Assembly (NCBI GenBank): GCA_963773155.1
Contig: CAVZAB010000019.1
Location: 62,001 to 126,000 of the forward strand
Source of the DNA: CAVZAB01 sp963773155
Lineage (GTDB): Bacteria; Pseudomonadota; Alphaproteobacteria; Rhizobiales; Beijerinckiaceae
DNA: 64,000 bases
Direction: 5' to 3'
Below, in pieces: positions 34,667 to 43,497 of this stretch. Positions within the stretch are counted from its first letter, which is position 1. The number at the start of each line of letters is the position of its first letter. Position numbers and translations under genes: made by a program. The notes under the pieces were generated by a model that saw only the letters and a program-made list of their open reading frames with translations, was not told the DNA's origin and ran no database searches.

Positions 34667-35647
34667 GTGTGTCAACCAATAAAATCCGGAGTCCGACCCC
34701 TGTCTTCCGCTCGTAAGATCATTGTCGACACCGACCCAGGCCAAGACGACGCTTTTGCGTTGCTGATGGCGCTGGGCGCGACGAAATCGTTGACGGTATT
34801 GGGGGTGACGACGGTCGCCGGCAATATGCCGCTTCACCTCACCCAACGGAATGCGCGCCAGATCTTGGAGCTTGCTGGCCGGCCAGACATTCCGGTGTTT
34901 GCGGGTTGTCCGCGGCCGATGGTTCGTTCGTTGCGGACCGCGGCCTACGTGCACGGGGAAAGCGGGCTTGATGGATGCGACTTGCCAGAGCCAACGATGC
35001 CGCTGCAGAAAGAGCATGCGGTCGACTGGATCACCCGCACCCTGCTGCAGTCGGATGTTGGCGAAATCACGGTCTGCACGTTGGGTCCGATGACCAACCT
35101 GGCAGTCGCCATTGTGAAAGAACCGGCGATTGCTTCTCGCATCCGCGAAGTTGTGCTGATGGGCGGTGGCTTTTTCGAAGGCGGCAATATCACTCCAGCG
35201 GCTGAGTTCAACATCTTCGTCGACCCACACGCCGCTCATGTGGTATTCGAGTCCGGAGCCAGACTAGTGATGCTGCCGATCGACTGCACCTACAAGGCTC
35301 GCATGACGACGACATGGCTCGAGCGACTGCGAGCGCTCGGAACTCGCTCGGCAATTCAGGCGGCCGGCATGGCCGAATTCTATCGAAAGTACGGCAATCA
35401 AAAATTCGGCGTAACCGACTATCCATTGCACGATCCCTGCGTCATCGGCTACCTGCTAGCGCCAGCGCTATTCAAAGGGCGACGATGTAACGTGACGATT
35501 GAAATCGTGTCACCTGACACTATGGGCATGACTGTTGTCGATTGGTGGGCAGTTACGACCAAATCAAAAAATTGCCTAGTGTTGCGTGACTTGGACAATA
35601 CCGGCTTCTACGAACTGATGCTGGAAAGCTTTACACGGCTGCCATAG
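34667..35647 (+). CDS. Nucleoside hydrolase (inosine-uridine-preferring family)
   Basis: A 326-residue calcium-dependent N-ribohydrolase. The family fingerprint DTDPGQDDAFAL is near residue 20; the substrate-pocket pieces TLGPMTNLAVAI near 130, EVVLMGGGFFEGGNITP near 152 and AEFNIFVDPHAA follow, and a later LHDPCVIGYLL carries the conserved Asp near residue 255. It cleaves ribonucleosides to base and ribose. GTG at 34667 is the likely start with AGGTG upstream. It diverges from the LIV transporter operon and precedes a DUF3830 gene, suggesting that the imported compound is a nucleoside or N-glycoside. Confidence 0.92.
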   Translation: MCQPIKSGVRPLSSARKIIVDTDPGQDDAFALLMALGATKSLTVLGVTTVAGNMPLHLTQRNARQILELAGRPDIPVFAGCPRPMVRSLRTAAYVHGESGLDGCDLPEPTMPLQKEHAVDWITRTLLQSDVGEITVCTLGPMTNLAVAIVKEPAIASRIREVVLMGGGFFEGGNITPAAEFNIFVDPHAAHVVFESGARLVMLPIDCTYKARMTTTWLERLRALGTRSAIQAAGMAEFYRKYGNQKFGVTDYPLHDPCVIGYLLAPALFKGRRCNVTIEIVSPDTMGMTVVDWWAVTTKSKNCLVLRDLDNTGFYELMLESFTRLP

Positions 35648-35824
35648 CGGCGCTATTCAGAACGAACGCGTGAACGTCGGACGAGAGAAACCGCAGGATA
35701 ACCAGTGAGATCGTAGGCATTGAAAAAGTCAACGATATCTTCTTGAGCCAGCGATTTCAAATAATGTTGGACATAACTATCGAATTATCCTGAGATCGCG
35801 AAATCTAAGCGCGAAGAGGCAGCA

Positions 35825-36301
35825 ATGGTCGACAGAAAGCTCTATCTCAAATTCGTCGATGCAAACATTAAGGGCATCGTTACTCTTTATTGGGAGAACG
35901 CTCCTGAAACGTGCAAGGCGATATGGGGCGCCTTGAGAAAGCCCATTCAGTGGCGAGCCACACACGCGATGTTTTCGGGACCCGAAATCATGATGGGCTT
36001 GCCCGAAGAGGCCAGAAATTTTGATCCCTTGTCTTTGCCGCCGGAAAATCAAACGGTACTGCCTGAAATTGGCGAACTGCTCTGGTTTTATCAACCTAAG
36101 AACTTCTTCAAGACTGATCCGACCGAATTTTGGGAAATCGGATTCTTCTACGGCGCGGGCGGTCGTACTTTTGGACCAACCGGTTGGATTCCATGTACCT
36201 ATTTCGGGCGAATGACCGAGAACCTCGATGCGGTAGCGGCCCAGTGCCGGCTCATCCGACTGGAAGGCGCCAAGGTGGTTGAGTTAGGACGTCAGGGATG
36301 A
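35825..36301 (+). CDS. DUF3830-family protein (cyclophilin-like fold)
   Basis: A 158-residue protein matching the DUF3830 pattern: LKFVDANIKGIVTLYWENAP followed by ETCKAIWGAL, a central HAMFSGPEIMMGLP, then ENQTVLPEIGELLWFY and the C-terminal FGPTGWIPCTYFGRM. The family has a cyclophilin-like beta-barrel and appears beside amidohydrolase and nucleobase genes, but its reaction is unknown. It follows the nucleoside hydrolase by 177 bases in the same direction. Confidence 0.8.
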   Translation: MVDRKLYLKFVDANIKGIVTLYWENAPETCKAIWGALRKPIQWRATHAMFSGPEIMMGLPEEARNFDPLSLPPENQTVLPEIGELLWFYQPKNFFKTDPTEFWEIGFFYGAGGRTFGPTGWIPCTYFGRMTENLDAVAAQCRLIRLEGAKVVELGRQG

Positions 36302-36535
36302 TCCGCAATCCTTGAACAGCCATCGTTTACGTGGCCACATCCAAACCCGTTTTCGGCCGACCTCACGGTGGTCCAGCTGTATCGACCGCAAATTTCTATC
36401 CGCTGCTACGGCGCCTCGACAATTGGTGCCGATAGCATGAGAGTTGCAAAATGGGCAGCGTACCTGCCGACCCGCTCCGGCTCCCACCTGCTATCTAAGT
36501 GATGCGCCGACGCTATAGAGAATGCCGATTCAATT

Positions 36536-37369
36536 CTAAGATAGCACAGCATCTAGACCGAGTTGCGCGCGAGCCTCAAAAGCGCTCGCGGGTTGCCTTT
36601 GGTATAATGCGCATATATCTGTCGCCTGCTTCACCAATTCTGCGTTGCTGGTTGCCAGTCGCTGCTTGCTTATGCGGATATTGTCTTCGAGGCCTGTCCT
36701 TAGGGCGTCTGAATCGCGCGCCAGCGCCCAGCGCATCACTTCGGACTGATGTCGCCCGATTCCCGCCGCAGTCCAGGTCGCCTTGGGGATTATCCGCTGG
36801 GTTTCGGTTAGAAGAATGTCGAGCAGATGCTCCTCCGCCGGCATCGCATTCTGGATGCCCATCACGAATTGAACATGCGGCCGATCATGCATCAACCCTT
36901 GGTCAATCAGACGACGGGCTGCGTGAATGTGCGAGAGGTCAAAAATCTCGATTTCTGGTTTGATGGAATATTCGAGCATCTTCTCGGCCAGACCACTGAC
37001 GAAGGCTGCGGCGTTTTCATAGACAATTGTGGGAAAGTTGACTGAGCCGGTCGACAGCGAAGCCATATCGGGCCGTAGATAGAGCGAGCTCCCCCGTGCG
37101 CAAGGATCGCGTCCGCGCCCGCCCGTCGAGAATTGTACAATCATACCTGGGCAGTGCTTTCGTACGCCCGCTTGTACTGCAGCAAAGCGTTCTGGGTCGG
37201 AGGAAGGGGTTTCGTCCTCATTGCGAACGTGGACGTGGACCAGCGAGGCGCCGGCCTCAAACGCCTCATGTGTCGATTCGATCTGTTCCGAAGGTGTGAT
37301 TGGGACGGCAGGATTGTCGCGTTTGCGGGGGACAGACCCGGTTATGGCGACGGCAATGACGATTGGTTT
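36536..37369 (-). CDS. Beta-keto acid cleavage enzyme (BKACE, DUF849 family)
   Basis: A 277-residue TIM-barrel zinc enzyme that condenses a beta-keto acid with acetyl-CoA to give acetoacetate and a CoA ester. Visible landmarks are IVIAVAITGSVP at the N-terminus, the zinc His pair in SLVHVHVRNEDE near residue 45, LSTGSVNFP, and RTGLEDNIRIS near residue 225 with the third zinc ligand Glu. The TTG at 37369 has AAGGGAG upstream and fits the family N-terminus; a TTG further up is poorer. It shares the direction of pcaGH and lies 138 bases downstream of pcaG, so its beta-keto acid may derive from aromatic breakdown. Confidence 0.88.
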   Translation of the reverse strand, partial: KPIVIAVAITGSVPRKRDNPAVPITPSEQIESTHEAFEAGASLVHVHVRNEDETPSSDPERFAAVQAGVRKHCPGMIVQFSTGGRGRDPCARGSSLYLRPDMASLSTGSVNFPTIVYENAAAFVSGLAEKMLEYSIKPEIEIFDLSHIHAARRLIDQGLMHDRPHVQFVMGIQNAMPAEEHLLDILLTETQRIIPKATWTAAGIGRHQSEVMRWALARDSDALRTGLEDNIRISKQRLATSNAELVKQATDICALYQRQPASAFEARAQLGLDAVLS

Positions 37370-37506
37370 CAAGGTCTCACTCCCTTCGTGCTTTGGCTGC
37401 GACCGGTGGTTCAATTCGGCATTGAACCTTCGACTAGTGAAAATTGCGATCGGAATGACAGCGGCAGAGCTTCACCTCTGGTGAAGACTCTGTCGCAGGC
37501 ACGCGC

Positions 37507-38133
37507 TCAGACGTCGAAAAAGACTGTCTCATTCTCGCCCTGTAAGACGATGTCGAACCGGTAGACTGTCTCTCCATCGCGCGTTTCCCGCTCCGCGATA
37601 AGCGTTCTTCTGCGAGGCTCGAGTTCAATCAGCTGCAGCACAGGATCGTTCGCGTTTGCCTCGATCTCATCGGAGAAATACAGGCGCGTGTTGAGACCGA
37701 TATTAATTCCTCGTGCGACGATCCAGAAGTTTATGTGCGGCGCCATTGTGCGCCCGTGCCTACCGGGCACGACCCCCGGTTTGATCGTCGTTAGGAGGTA
37801 GACACCCGTTTCGAAATGGGTGCCAACGCGGCCCCAGCCTCGAAAATACTTGTCGATCGGCTTGTCTTGCTTGTCGGCGGGATGATTGTAGCGGCCCGCA
37901 GCGTTGGCCTGCCAAGTTTCGATGACCGCGTCTCGTAGCGGCGTTCCCGTGCCGTCGAAGACCCGACCTTCGATACGAATGCGGTCGCCCTTGGCGTGCG
38001 CTCCTGCAACATCCCCCCCAAAATTATTCTCGAAAATTTCAAAACCGGCCTGCTCAGGGATGAGACCTATATGGACGTAGGGTCCAGCGGTCTGGGAAGC
38101 GGTTTCTCTGAGATATTTCAAACGGGTCACCAT
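37507..38133 (-). CDS. pcaG: Protocatechuate 3,4-dioxygenase alpha subunit
   Basis: A 208-residue intradiol dioxygenase subunit: YLRETASQTAGPYVHIGLIP, then VIETWQANAAGRYNHPADKQ and MAPHINFWIVARGINIGL. The alpha subunit lacks the full iron ligand set and shapes the active site with the beta subunit. The ATG at 38133 starts 4 bases after the pcaH stop; longer frames lie inside pcaH. With PcaH it opens protocatechuate to 3-carboxy-cis,cis-muconate. No pcaB, pcaC or pcaD is present in the window. Confidence 0.93.
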   Translation of the reverse strand: MVTRLKYLRETASQTAGPYVHIGLIPEQAGFEIFENNFGGDVAGAHAKGDRIRIEGRVFDGTGTPLRDAVIETWQANAAGRYNHPADKQDKPIDKYFRGWGRVGTHFETGVYLLTTIKPGVVPGRHGRTMAPHINFWIVARGINIGLNTRLYFSDEIEANANDPVLQLIELEPRRRTLIAERETRDGETVYRFDIVLQGENETVFFDV

Positions 38134-38137
38134 GGCA

Positions 38138-38875
38138 TCAGTTCCCTTCGAGGCGATTTTCGAACAGGGTTGAGCGTCGGCCCCGCAAGACAATGTCAAA
38201 ACGGTAAGCAAGCGAGTCGAGCGGTACGGACGCATTAAGGTCGAGCGGTGCGATCAGGCGTTCGATAGCGTCAGCGTGTGGAATCGTGTTGACGATCGGG
38301 CAGAGCCTGATAAGCGGATCACCTTCGAAATACATCTGTGTAATCAGGCGTTGCGCAAAGCCTGTTCCGAACACGGAGAAGTGGATATGGGCTGGGCGCC
38401 AGGAATTGGCGAAATTGCGCCAGGGATATGGGCCGGGCTTTACCGTGCGAAAATAATAATTGCCTTGGCTATCGGTCAGCGTTCGCCCACAGCCGCCAAA
38501 ATTGGGGTCGATCGGTGCCTGATAGGTGTCTTTCCTGTGCCGGTAACGGCCGCCGGCGTTAGCTTGCCAGAACTCGAGCAGAGTGCCGGGGACGGATCGG
38601 CCTTCTTCATCGAGAACACGGCCGTGAACAATGATTCGCTCACCTACGGGGTCACCCGATTTGGCATAGTTTTGCAAAAGATCGTTGTCGAGCGGCCCAA
38701 TTTCGCTATGCCCGAAGACCGGACCGGTAACTTCCGATAGCGAGTTTTGTAGAGATAGCAGTGCTTGGCGAGGCGACCGCGCGACGCTGGTCTTGTAATC
38801 GGGGGTGAAGGCCGGCGGGTGGGCCGTACGATCACGCTGGAAAAACTCTTCCTTGGCTTGCATCAGTCCCTCCAT
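38138..38875 (-). CDS. pcaH: Protocatechuate 3,4-dioxygenase beta subunit
   Basis: A 245-residue catalytic subunit. The four Fe(III) ligands of the family are identifiable as Y111 (ANAGGRY), Y150 (VKPGPYPWRN), H163 and H165 (WRPAHIHFSVFG), with the same spacing as in the Pseudomonas enzyme. It has the long N-terminal arm of beta subunits. ATG at 38875; an ATG four codons later with GGAGGGAC is an alternative. pcaHG face a dead pcaQ gene across a 141-base gap. Confidence 0.93.
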   Translation of the reverse strand: MEGLMQAKEEFFQRDRTAHPPAFTPDYKTSVARSPRQALLSLQNSLSEVTGPVFGHSEIGPLDNDLLQNYAKSGDPVGERIIVHGRVLDEEGRSVPGTLLEFWQANAGGRYRHRKDTYQAPIDPNFGGCGRTLTDSQGNYYFRTVKPGPYPWRNFANSWRPAHIHFSVFGTGFAQRLITQMYFEGDPLIRLCPIVNTIPHADAIERLIAPLDLNASVPLDSLAYRFDIVLRGRRSTLFENRLEGN

Positions 38876-39016
38876 GACTTCCCGTATTGACGCCCGCGGG
38901 CCACAATCTGATTGGCGATTTTCGCTGCACTGTTGCCGGCGTCACTTTTAGCGGTGCTCACATACGATTATTGCTATTGAAATTGATTGTCATCTATCCT
39001 TATCGCCTCCAGAAGA

Positions 39017-39430
39017 ATGGGTGACGCGGGCTCTATCGCGGGGCGGATCAAATATCGGCAAATCGCCTGCTTAATTGAAGCTGCAGAACGACGAATTTAC
39101 GTGCGCGCTGCTGAAATGCTCAAGCCAACCCAGCCGGCCGTCTTGAAGTGGATCGCGTAACTCGAAGCCGACCCTGGCGTGGTCCTGTTCGAGCAAAGCC
39201 GCCAGGCGTGAACTTTTGATAGTCATTGGCGAGGCAGTTCGGCTGCATGCCGGCGCCGACGTGCTTGCCTTGCGTCAGGGAGATAAGGCGTGGAAGATCT
39301 CGCCAGCGGCCCGGCTGCGCATCGCCATCGGCGTTTTGCCGACGGTTGCGGCACGCGCAAAATACTCGATCCGTTGCCTCGACAGGGTAACAGCCACCTG
39401 CACCCAAGGACACGCGCGGCTGGGCTAACC
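39017..39430 (+). pseudogene. pcaQ: Remnant of LysR-type regulator PcaQ
   Basis: From an ATG at 39017 the frame reads GRIKYRQIACLIEAAERR, AAEMLKPTQPAVLKWIA and then a stop; the next codons continue LEADPGVVLFEQSR, again stopped, and a shifted frame gives GEAVRLHAGADVLALRQG and LRIAIGVLPTVAARA. These match PcaQ (IKLRHLQCF...AAExLxVSQPAVSK...GVALFERSR...LRIGALPTVAARV) in order. The gene is divergent from pcaHG, the normal position of pcaQ. At least two stops and one frame change make it non-functional, so pcaHG has lost its usual activator. Confidence 0.8.
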
Positions 39431-39473
39431 CGCGATAGCGCGAGATTGCTGGGACCCAGGGGTAGGCGAACCT

Positions 39474-39720
39474 TCAACGGCGGCGACTTTGGCGCTTGTC
39501 TGACTCGACACGGGCGACGAGATCATCTTCAATAATTTTGGCGCATTGATATGCGCCAAGCGCAAGCCACCCATCAATCCCTGTGGTCACAGGCCCTCCA
39601 GGGTACCTCATGACCACATTGGGACAATTTTGATTGCCCGTGCACGTTGACCGGACCACAAAGTCTCCCCATGGACAATGTTGAGATGAGCATAGTATCG
39701 ACAGCGGGGCCGGCCAGCCC
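39474..39720 (-). pseudogene. Coding-like remnant of unknown family
   Basis: A minus-strand frame without a sensible start reads HCPWGDFVVRSTCTGNQNCP, then RYPGGPVTTGIDGWLALGAY and IIEDDLVARVESDKRQ. This is clearly protein-like (GGPVTTGIDGW loop, acidic helix), and looks like the C-terminal end of a larger enzyme whose upstream part is missing. I cannot assign the family; the GGPVTTGxxGW loop recalls hydantoinase-B-type proteins, but this is a guess. The rest of 39431-39994 holds nothing recognisable apart from an AT-rich patch at 39795-39880 that may be a promoter for the next gene. Confidence 0.35.
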
Positions 39721-39994
39721 GGCGCGGCCGGTCAAACCGCCAGTCCGGCCTGCGCATTGTCGCAACCGGTCAGTCGCCAATGGCCAGGCTCTCGATTTAT
39801 ATGCATTATATCAAAGAGTTCCTAGAAAAAACGAATTTTGTTCTTTGCTTTATTATTTGGACAATTTTCGTGACTCAATTTGCAATTCGTGGCTCGAACA
39901 CTGTACGTCGAGGCCACTATCATAGAAACTGGCGGCGGTCGGATGATCAATCAGGGCGGGACACAGGCGCTCTCTGCGGCCGCGGGACTCGTGA

Positions 39995-42900
39995 ATGCAG
40001 TGCCCACGATGTAGATTTGAAAATCTGAGGGGCGCTCGATTCTGCAGCAAGTGTGCGACTCGCCTCGGGCGAGGCTGTCCCAAGTGTGATTTTGACAATC
40101 TTGAGGAGAGCAGCTTTTGCAGTCAATGCGGAACCCGCATTGAGGACCGCCGAGGCGCGGGCACACAATTGGGCCAATCTACAGCTCGACCAGGACTAGC
40201 CCCGGCCGGAGAACCCGAGCGCCGGCTATTGACCGTGGTGTTTTGCGACCTTGTTGGCTCGACCGCCCTATCCCAGCGGCTAGACCCCGAGGAATTTGGC
40301 GAAGTCATTTTGGCTTATCGCGCCGTCTGCGCCGACTGCATTCGACGATTCGGCGGCTATATTGGCCGCTATTTCGGTGACGGTCTCCTGATCTATTTTG
40401 GATATCCGCGCGCCCATGATGACGATGCCATTATGGCGGTTCGTGCTGCCCTGGCCATTCGGACGGCGGTCCAGGGCCTTCGTCTGGCAACACTCCCAGA
40501 TGATTTTCGTGAATTGAAGATCCATATGGGGATCCACACAGGGCTGGTTGTCGCCGGGGAATTGGGGAGGGGCGACATTCGTGTCTCGGCCGAGATTGTT
40601 GGCGATACGCCGAACATAGCTGCCAGACTTGAACAAATGGCGGAGGCCGGCGCCATTGTCATCAGCCAGGCAACGCATCAGCTGGTTGCCGCGCATTTCA
40701 ATTGCCAACCGATCGGCTATCCTAGTCTCAAAGGTGTAGCCGAACAGATTGCCGCATTTCGTGTTCTCACTGAGCGCGATGCTCAAAGTCGTCATTCGGC
40801 GTTGAAAGCGCACGATGCAAGGCCGTTGATCGGACGCGATCAGGAACTAAAAGTCCTGCTGGACCGCTGGCGGGCGGCATATGCGGGGTTCGGCCACGCC
40901 TCTATGATCGTCGGCGAGCCGGGCATCGGCAAATCGCGTCTGGTGCGCGCGCTGCGGGAGGAACTGACGCAGTCCCATACATTTGTCCATTGCGTGTGTT
41001 CTTCTCGCCTGTCGAACAGCGCGTTTTTCCCGATCATTGATCTTCTTGAGAGACTCCTGGGTTTTGGCCCCGACGACTTGCCAGAAGTGCGACTGGCGAA
41101 GCTCGAAGCGGCGCTGGACGCGGCCGGCTTGCCAGCCTCAGAAGTCGTGCCATTTTTGGCCTTTCTGCTCTCTGTGCCGACCCTCAATCGCTATCCCGAA
41201 CCAGCGCTCTCTGCGCCTGGGCGGCGCGAAAAGACGATGGATTGGGCGCTCGATTGGCTACTTGCCCAGGCCGGTGAGCGCACCTTGCTCTTTGCCGTCG
41301 AGGACCTTCACTGGGCTGACGCTTCGACGCTTGATCTTGTCGCCATGCTGCTCGACCGGCTGCCGAAGCTCCGGATCCTGCTGCTGCTTACATTTCGTCC
41401 CGAGTTTCAGCCGGGCTGGCCGCATAGCTCGCGACTGACGCGAATTGACCTGACCCGTCTGACCGCGGGTCAGGTCATGAACATGCTGGAAAACTTGACC
41501 GACGGCAAGGACTTGCCTCGGCAACTGAGCCGCCAAATCGTTGAAAAAGCCGAGGGCGTGCCCCTGTTTGTCGAGGAAATGACCAAAATGGCGATCGAAG
41601 TCAACCCAACTTCGCTGACGCCTGAGCCTAGTCTTCGGCTGGCCATCCCGGCGACCCTGCAGGGCTCACTCACTGCCCGACTGGATCGTCTCGGTCGTGC
41701 TAAGGCGACCGCACAGCTTGCGGCGACATTGGGTCGCGAGTTTCCCTATGATTTGCTGCAGGCCGTCTCACCGCTTGAGCCGAATGAACTCGAGCATGAC
41801 CTCTCGGTCCTTGTCGATGCCGAACTCCTGGATCGACCGGAGGCATCGTCACGCGTGATCTACAATTTCAAGCATTCGCTGATGCAAGAAGCCGCCTACG
41901 ATTCCCTGTTGCGCGCGACTCGCCGCAAATACCATTATCAGGTGGCGGACGCGCTCGTGCGGCTATTCCCGGAGATTACCGAATCTCGTCCGGAACTTAT
42001 CGCAGATCACTACGCGTCGGCGGGTGACAGCCAGAAAGCCTTTGAACAATGGCGGCGCGCTGGTCACCGCGCGCTGGCGCGCTCGGCCAATGTCGAGGCG
42101 ACATCGCATCTGCAGCAAGCGCTCGAATTGATTAGGGATATGCCGTCGTCTCTGCAACGCGACCAAGATGAAGCGGCGTTGCAGATCGCATTGGGCACTG
42201 CGTTGGCTGCCGTAAAAGGGTATGGTGCCTCCGAGGTCGAGGGCGCCTACGCACGCGCTCGTACTCTTTGTTCGCGGCTCGGCGAAGCACCCCAAATCCA
42301 TTCGGCTCTGCGCGGCCTGGAGGCCTTCTACCAGGTCCGCGGGCCACTTGGCGCTGCCAAGGATATCGGTGAACAATTGTTGCGCATGGCGAAGCAATCG
42401 CGCGACCATCATTTGATCGCCGAAGCGCAGCGTGCGTTGGGCTGGTGTCTGTTCTGTCTCGGCGAACTTACTGATGCAGAGCGGCATTTAACCGCTTCGA
42501 TGGAGCAAGGCGCATCGGATCGATCCACGGACAACCCGCTAGCGTTTGGCATTGATAATCGCGTCATGGCCCTCGCCAATCTGGCATGGGTGAGCGGCTA
42601 TCTCGGCCGCCCGGCGGAGGCTTTTCGCCTGAGCGAAAGATCCGTGCTCCTGGCGCGCGAAGTCGCGCGCCCGCAAAGCCTCGCTTACGCGCTTTGTGTA
42701 AGTGCGGCTGTCCACCAGGGCCTAGGGGCGACACGCGCCACACAATACCTCGCCGAACAGACTATTGCTTTGTCCAAGGACAATGCATTTTCCTATTGGA
42801 ATGCCTGGGCAACAATTCTGCTGGGATGGGCGCTCGCCCAGCAGGGGCAGGCGAAAAGAGGCATGGACATATTGCGCTCGGGGCTTGCTGCCTATCGAGC

Positions 42901-43339
42901 GACCGGCGCGGAATTGTTTCGCCCGTATTCGCTTGGGCTGCTGGCCGAGACGTGCGGCAAGACGGGCGCGGCTGACGAGGGGCTTGACCTTATCGCCGAG
43001 GCCCTCGAAAGCGGTTACCAGAACGACGCGCATTTTTTCGATGCGGAATTGCATCGTGTGAGAGCCGATCTGCTTTTGACAAAGGGCGCTGACGAGCGGG
43101 AAGTCGAATCTTGCCTAACCCGAGCGATTGGGGTTGCCGAAGCTCAATCCGCCTGGCTGCTGATGCTTCGGGCCTTGATTAGTTTGAACCGGCTTAGCCA
43201 AAACGTGGCCGAAGAGCAGACCAAACTCCGCCTAGTCAGAATGGTGGCCTCATTCCGCGACGGCGTCGAATTCCCTGACTTAGTCCGGGCCCGCACTTTG
43301 CTTCAGCGGTCTGATGCTCGCCGGGGCGTGCGGCCCTAA
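39995..43339 (+). CDS. Class III adenylate/guanylate cyclase-domain protein with zinc ribbons, AAA ATPase and TPR repeats
   Basis: A 1114-residue regulator. Two zinc ribbons lie at residues 3-45 (Cys pairs C3/C6, C17/C20, C28/C31, C42/C45). A class III cyclase domain spans ~78-265 with both metal Asp residues, D85 (VVFCDLVGST) and D129 (GRYFGDGLLIYFG). An AAA/STAND-type ATPase with Walker A GEPGIGKSR near residue 305 follows, with Walker B LLFAVEDLHWAD near 430. The last ~400 residues are TPR-like helical repeats. Such proteins couple an unknown signal to cNMP synthesis or act as degenerate sensors. It lies 158 bases upstream of the radical SAM gene in the same direction. Confidence 0.9.
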   Translation: MQCPRCRFENLRGARFCSKCATRLGRGCPKCDFDNLEESSFCSQCGTRIEDRRGAGTQLGQSTARPGLAPAGEPERRLLTVVFCDLVGSTALSQRLDPEEFGEVILAYRAVCADCIRRFGGYIGRYFGDGLLIYFGYPRAHDDDAIMAVRAALAIRTAVQGLRLATLPDDFRELKIHMGIHTGLVVAGELGRGDIRVSAEIVGDTPNIAARLEQMAEAGAIVISQATHQLVAAHFNCQPIGYPSLKGVAEQIAAFRVLTERDAQSRHSALKAHDARPLIGRDQELKVLLDRWRAAYAGFGHASMIVGEPGIGKSRLVRALREELTQSHTFVHCVCSSRLSNSAFFPIIDLLERLLGFGPDDLPEVRLAKLEAALDAAGLPASEVVPFLAFLLSVPTLNRYPEPALSAPGRREKTMDWALDWLLAQAGERTLLFAVEDLHWADASTLDLVAMLLDRLPKLRILLLLTFRPEFQPGWPHSSRLTRIDLTRLTAGQVMNMLENLTDGKDLPRQLSRQIVEKAEGVPLFVEEMTKMAIEVNPTSLTPEPSLRLAIPATLQGSLTARLDRLGRAKATAQLAATLGREFPYDLLQAVSPLEPNELEHDLSVLVDAELLDRPEASSRVIYNFKHSLMQEAAYDSLLRATRRKYHYQVADALVRLFPEITESRPELIADHYASAGDSQKAFEQWRRAGHRALARSANVEATSHLQQALELIRDMPSSLQRDQDEAALQIALGTALAAVKGYGASEVEGAYARARTLCSRLGEAPQIHSALRGLEAFYQVRGPLGAAKDIGEQLLRMAKQSRDHHLIAEAQRALGWCLFCLGELTDAERHLTASMEQGASDRSTDNPLAFGIDNRVMALANLAWVSGYLGRPAEAFRLSERSVLLAREVARPQSLAYALCVSAAVHQGLGATRATQYLAEQTIALSKDNAFSYWNAWATILLGWALAQQGQAKRGMDILRSGLAAYRATGAELFRPYSLGLLAETCGKTGAADEGLDLIAEALESGYQNDAHFFDAELHRVRADLLLTKGADEREVESCLTRAIGVAEAQSAWLLMLRALISLNRLSQNVAEEQTKLRLVRMVASFRDGVEFPDLVRARTLLQRSDARRGVRP

Positions 43340-43497
43340 GTCAACCGGCGGTGTAGCCCCGCGTGAATCGCCGTGCTCGTGCCAGGCATCTGGTTTGCTG
43401 CCGCCTGCCATCTTTCCGTGGACAACCTAGGCATACTTGCGTAAATTATCTAAACGGCTGAATTGCCGGCGAGATTTACTCGGGGCTTGGGTGTTCA

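Noticed and set aside
34622..35239. 206-residue N-terminal extension of the LIV binding protein
   Set aside because: It is the antisense of the nucleoside hydrolase gene; signal peptide and ribosome site place the start at 34621.
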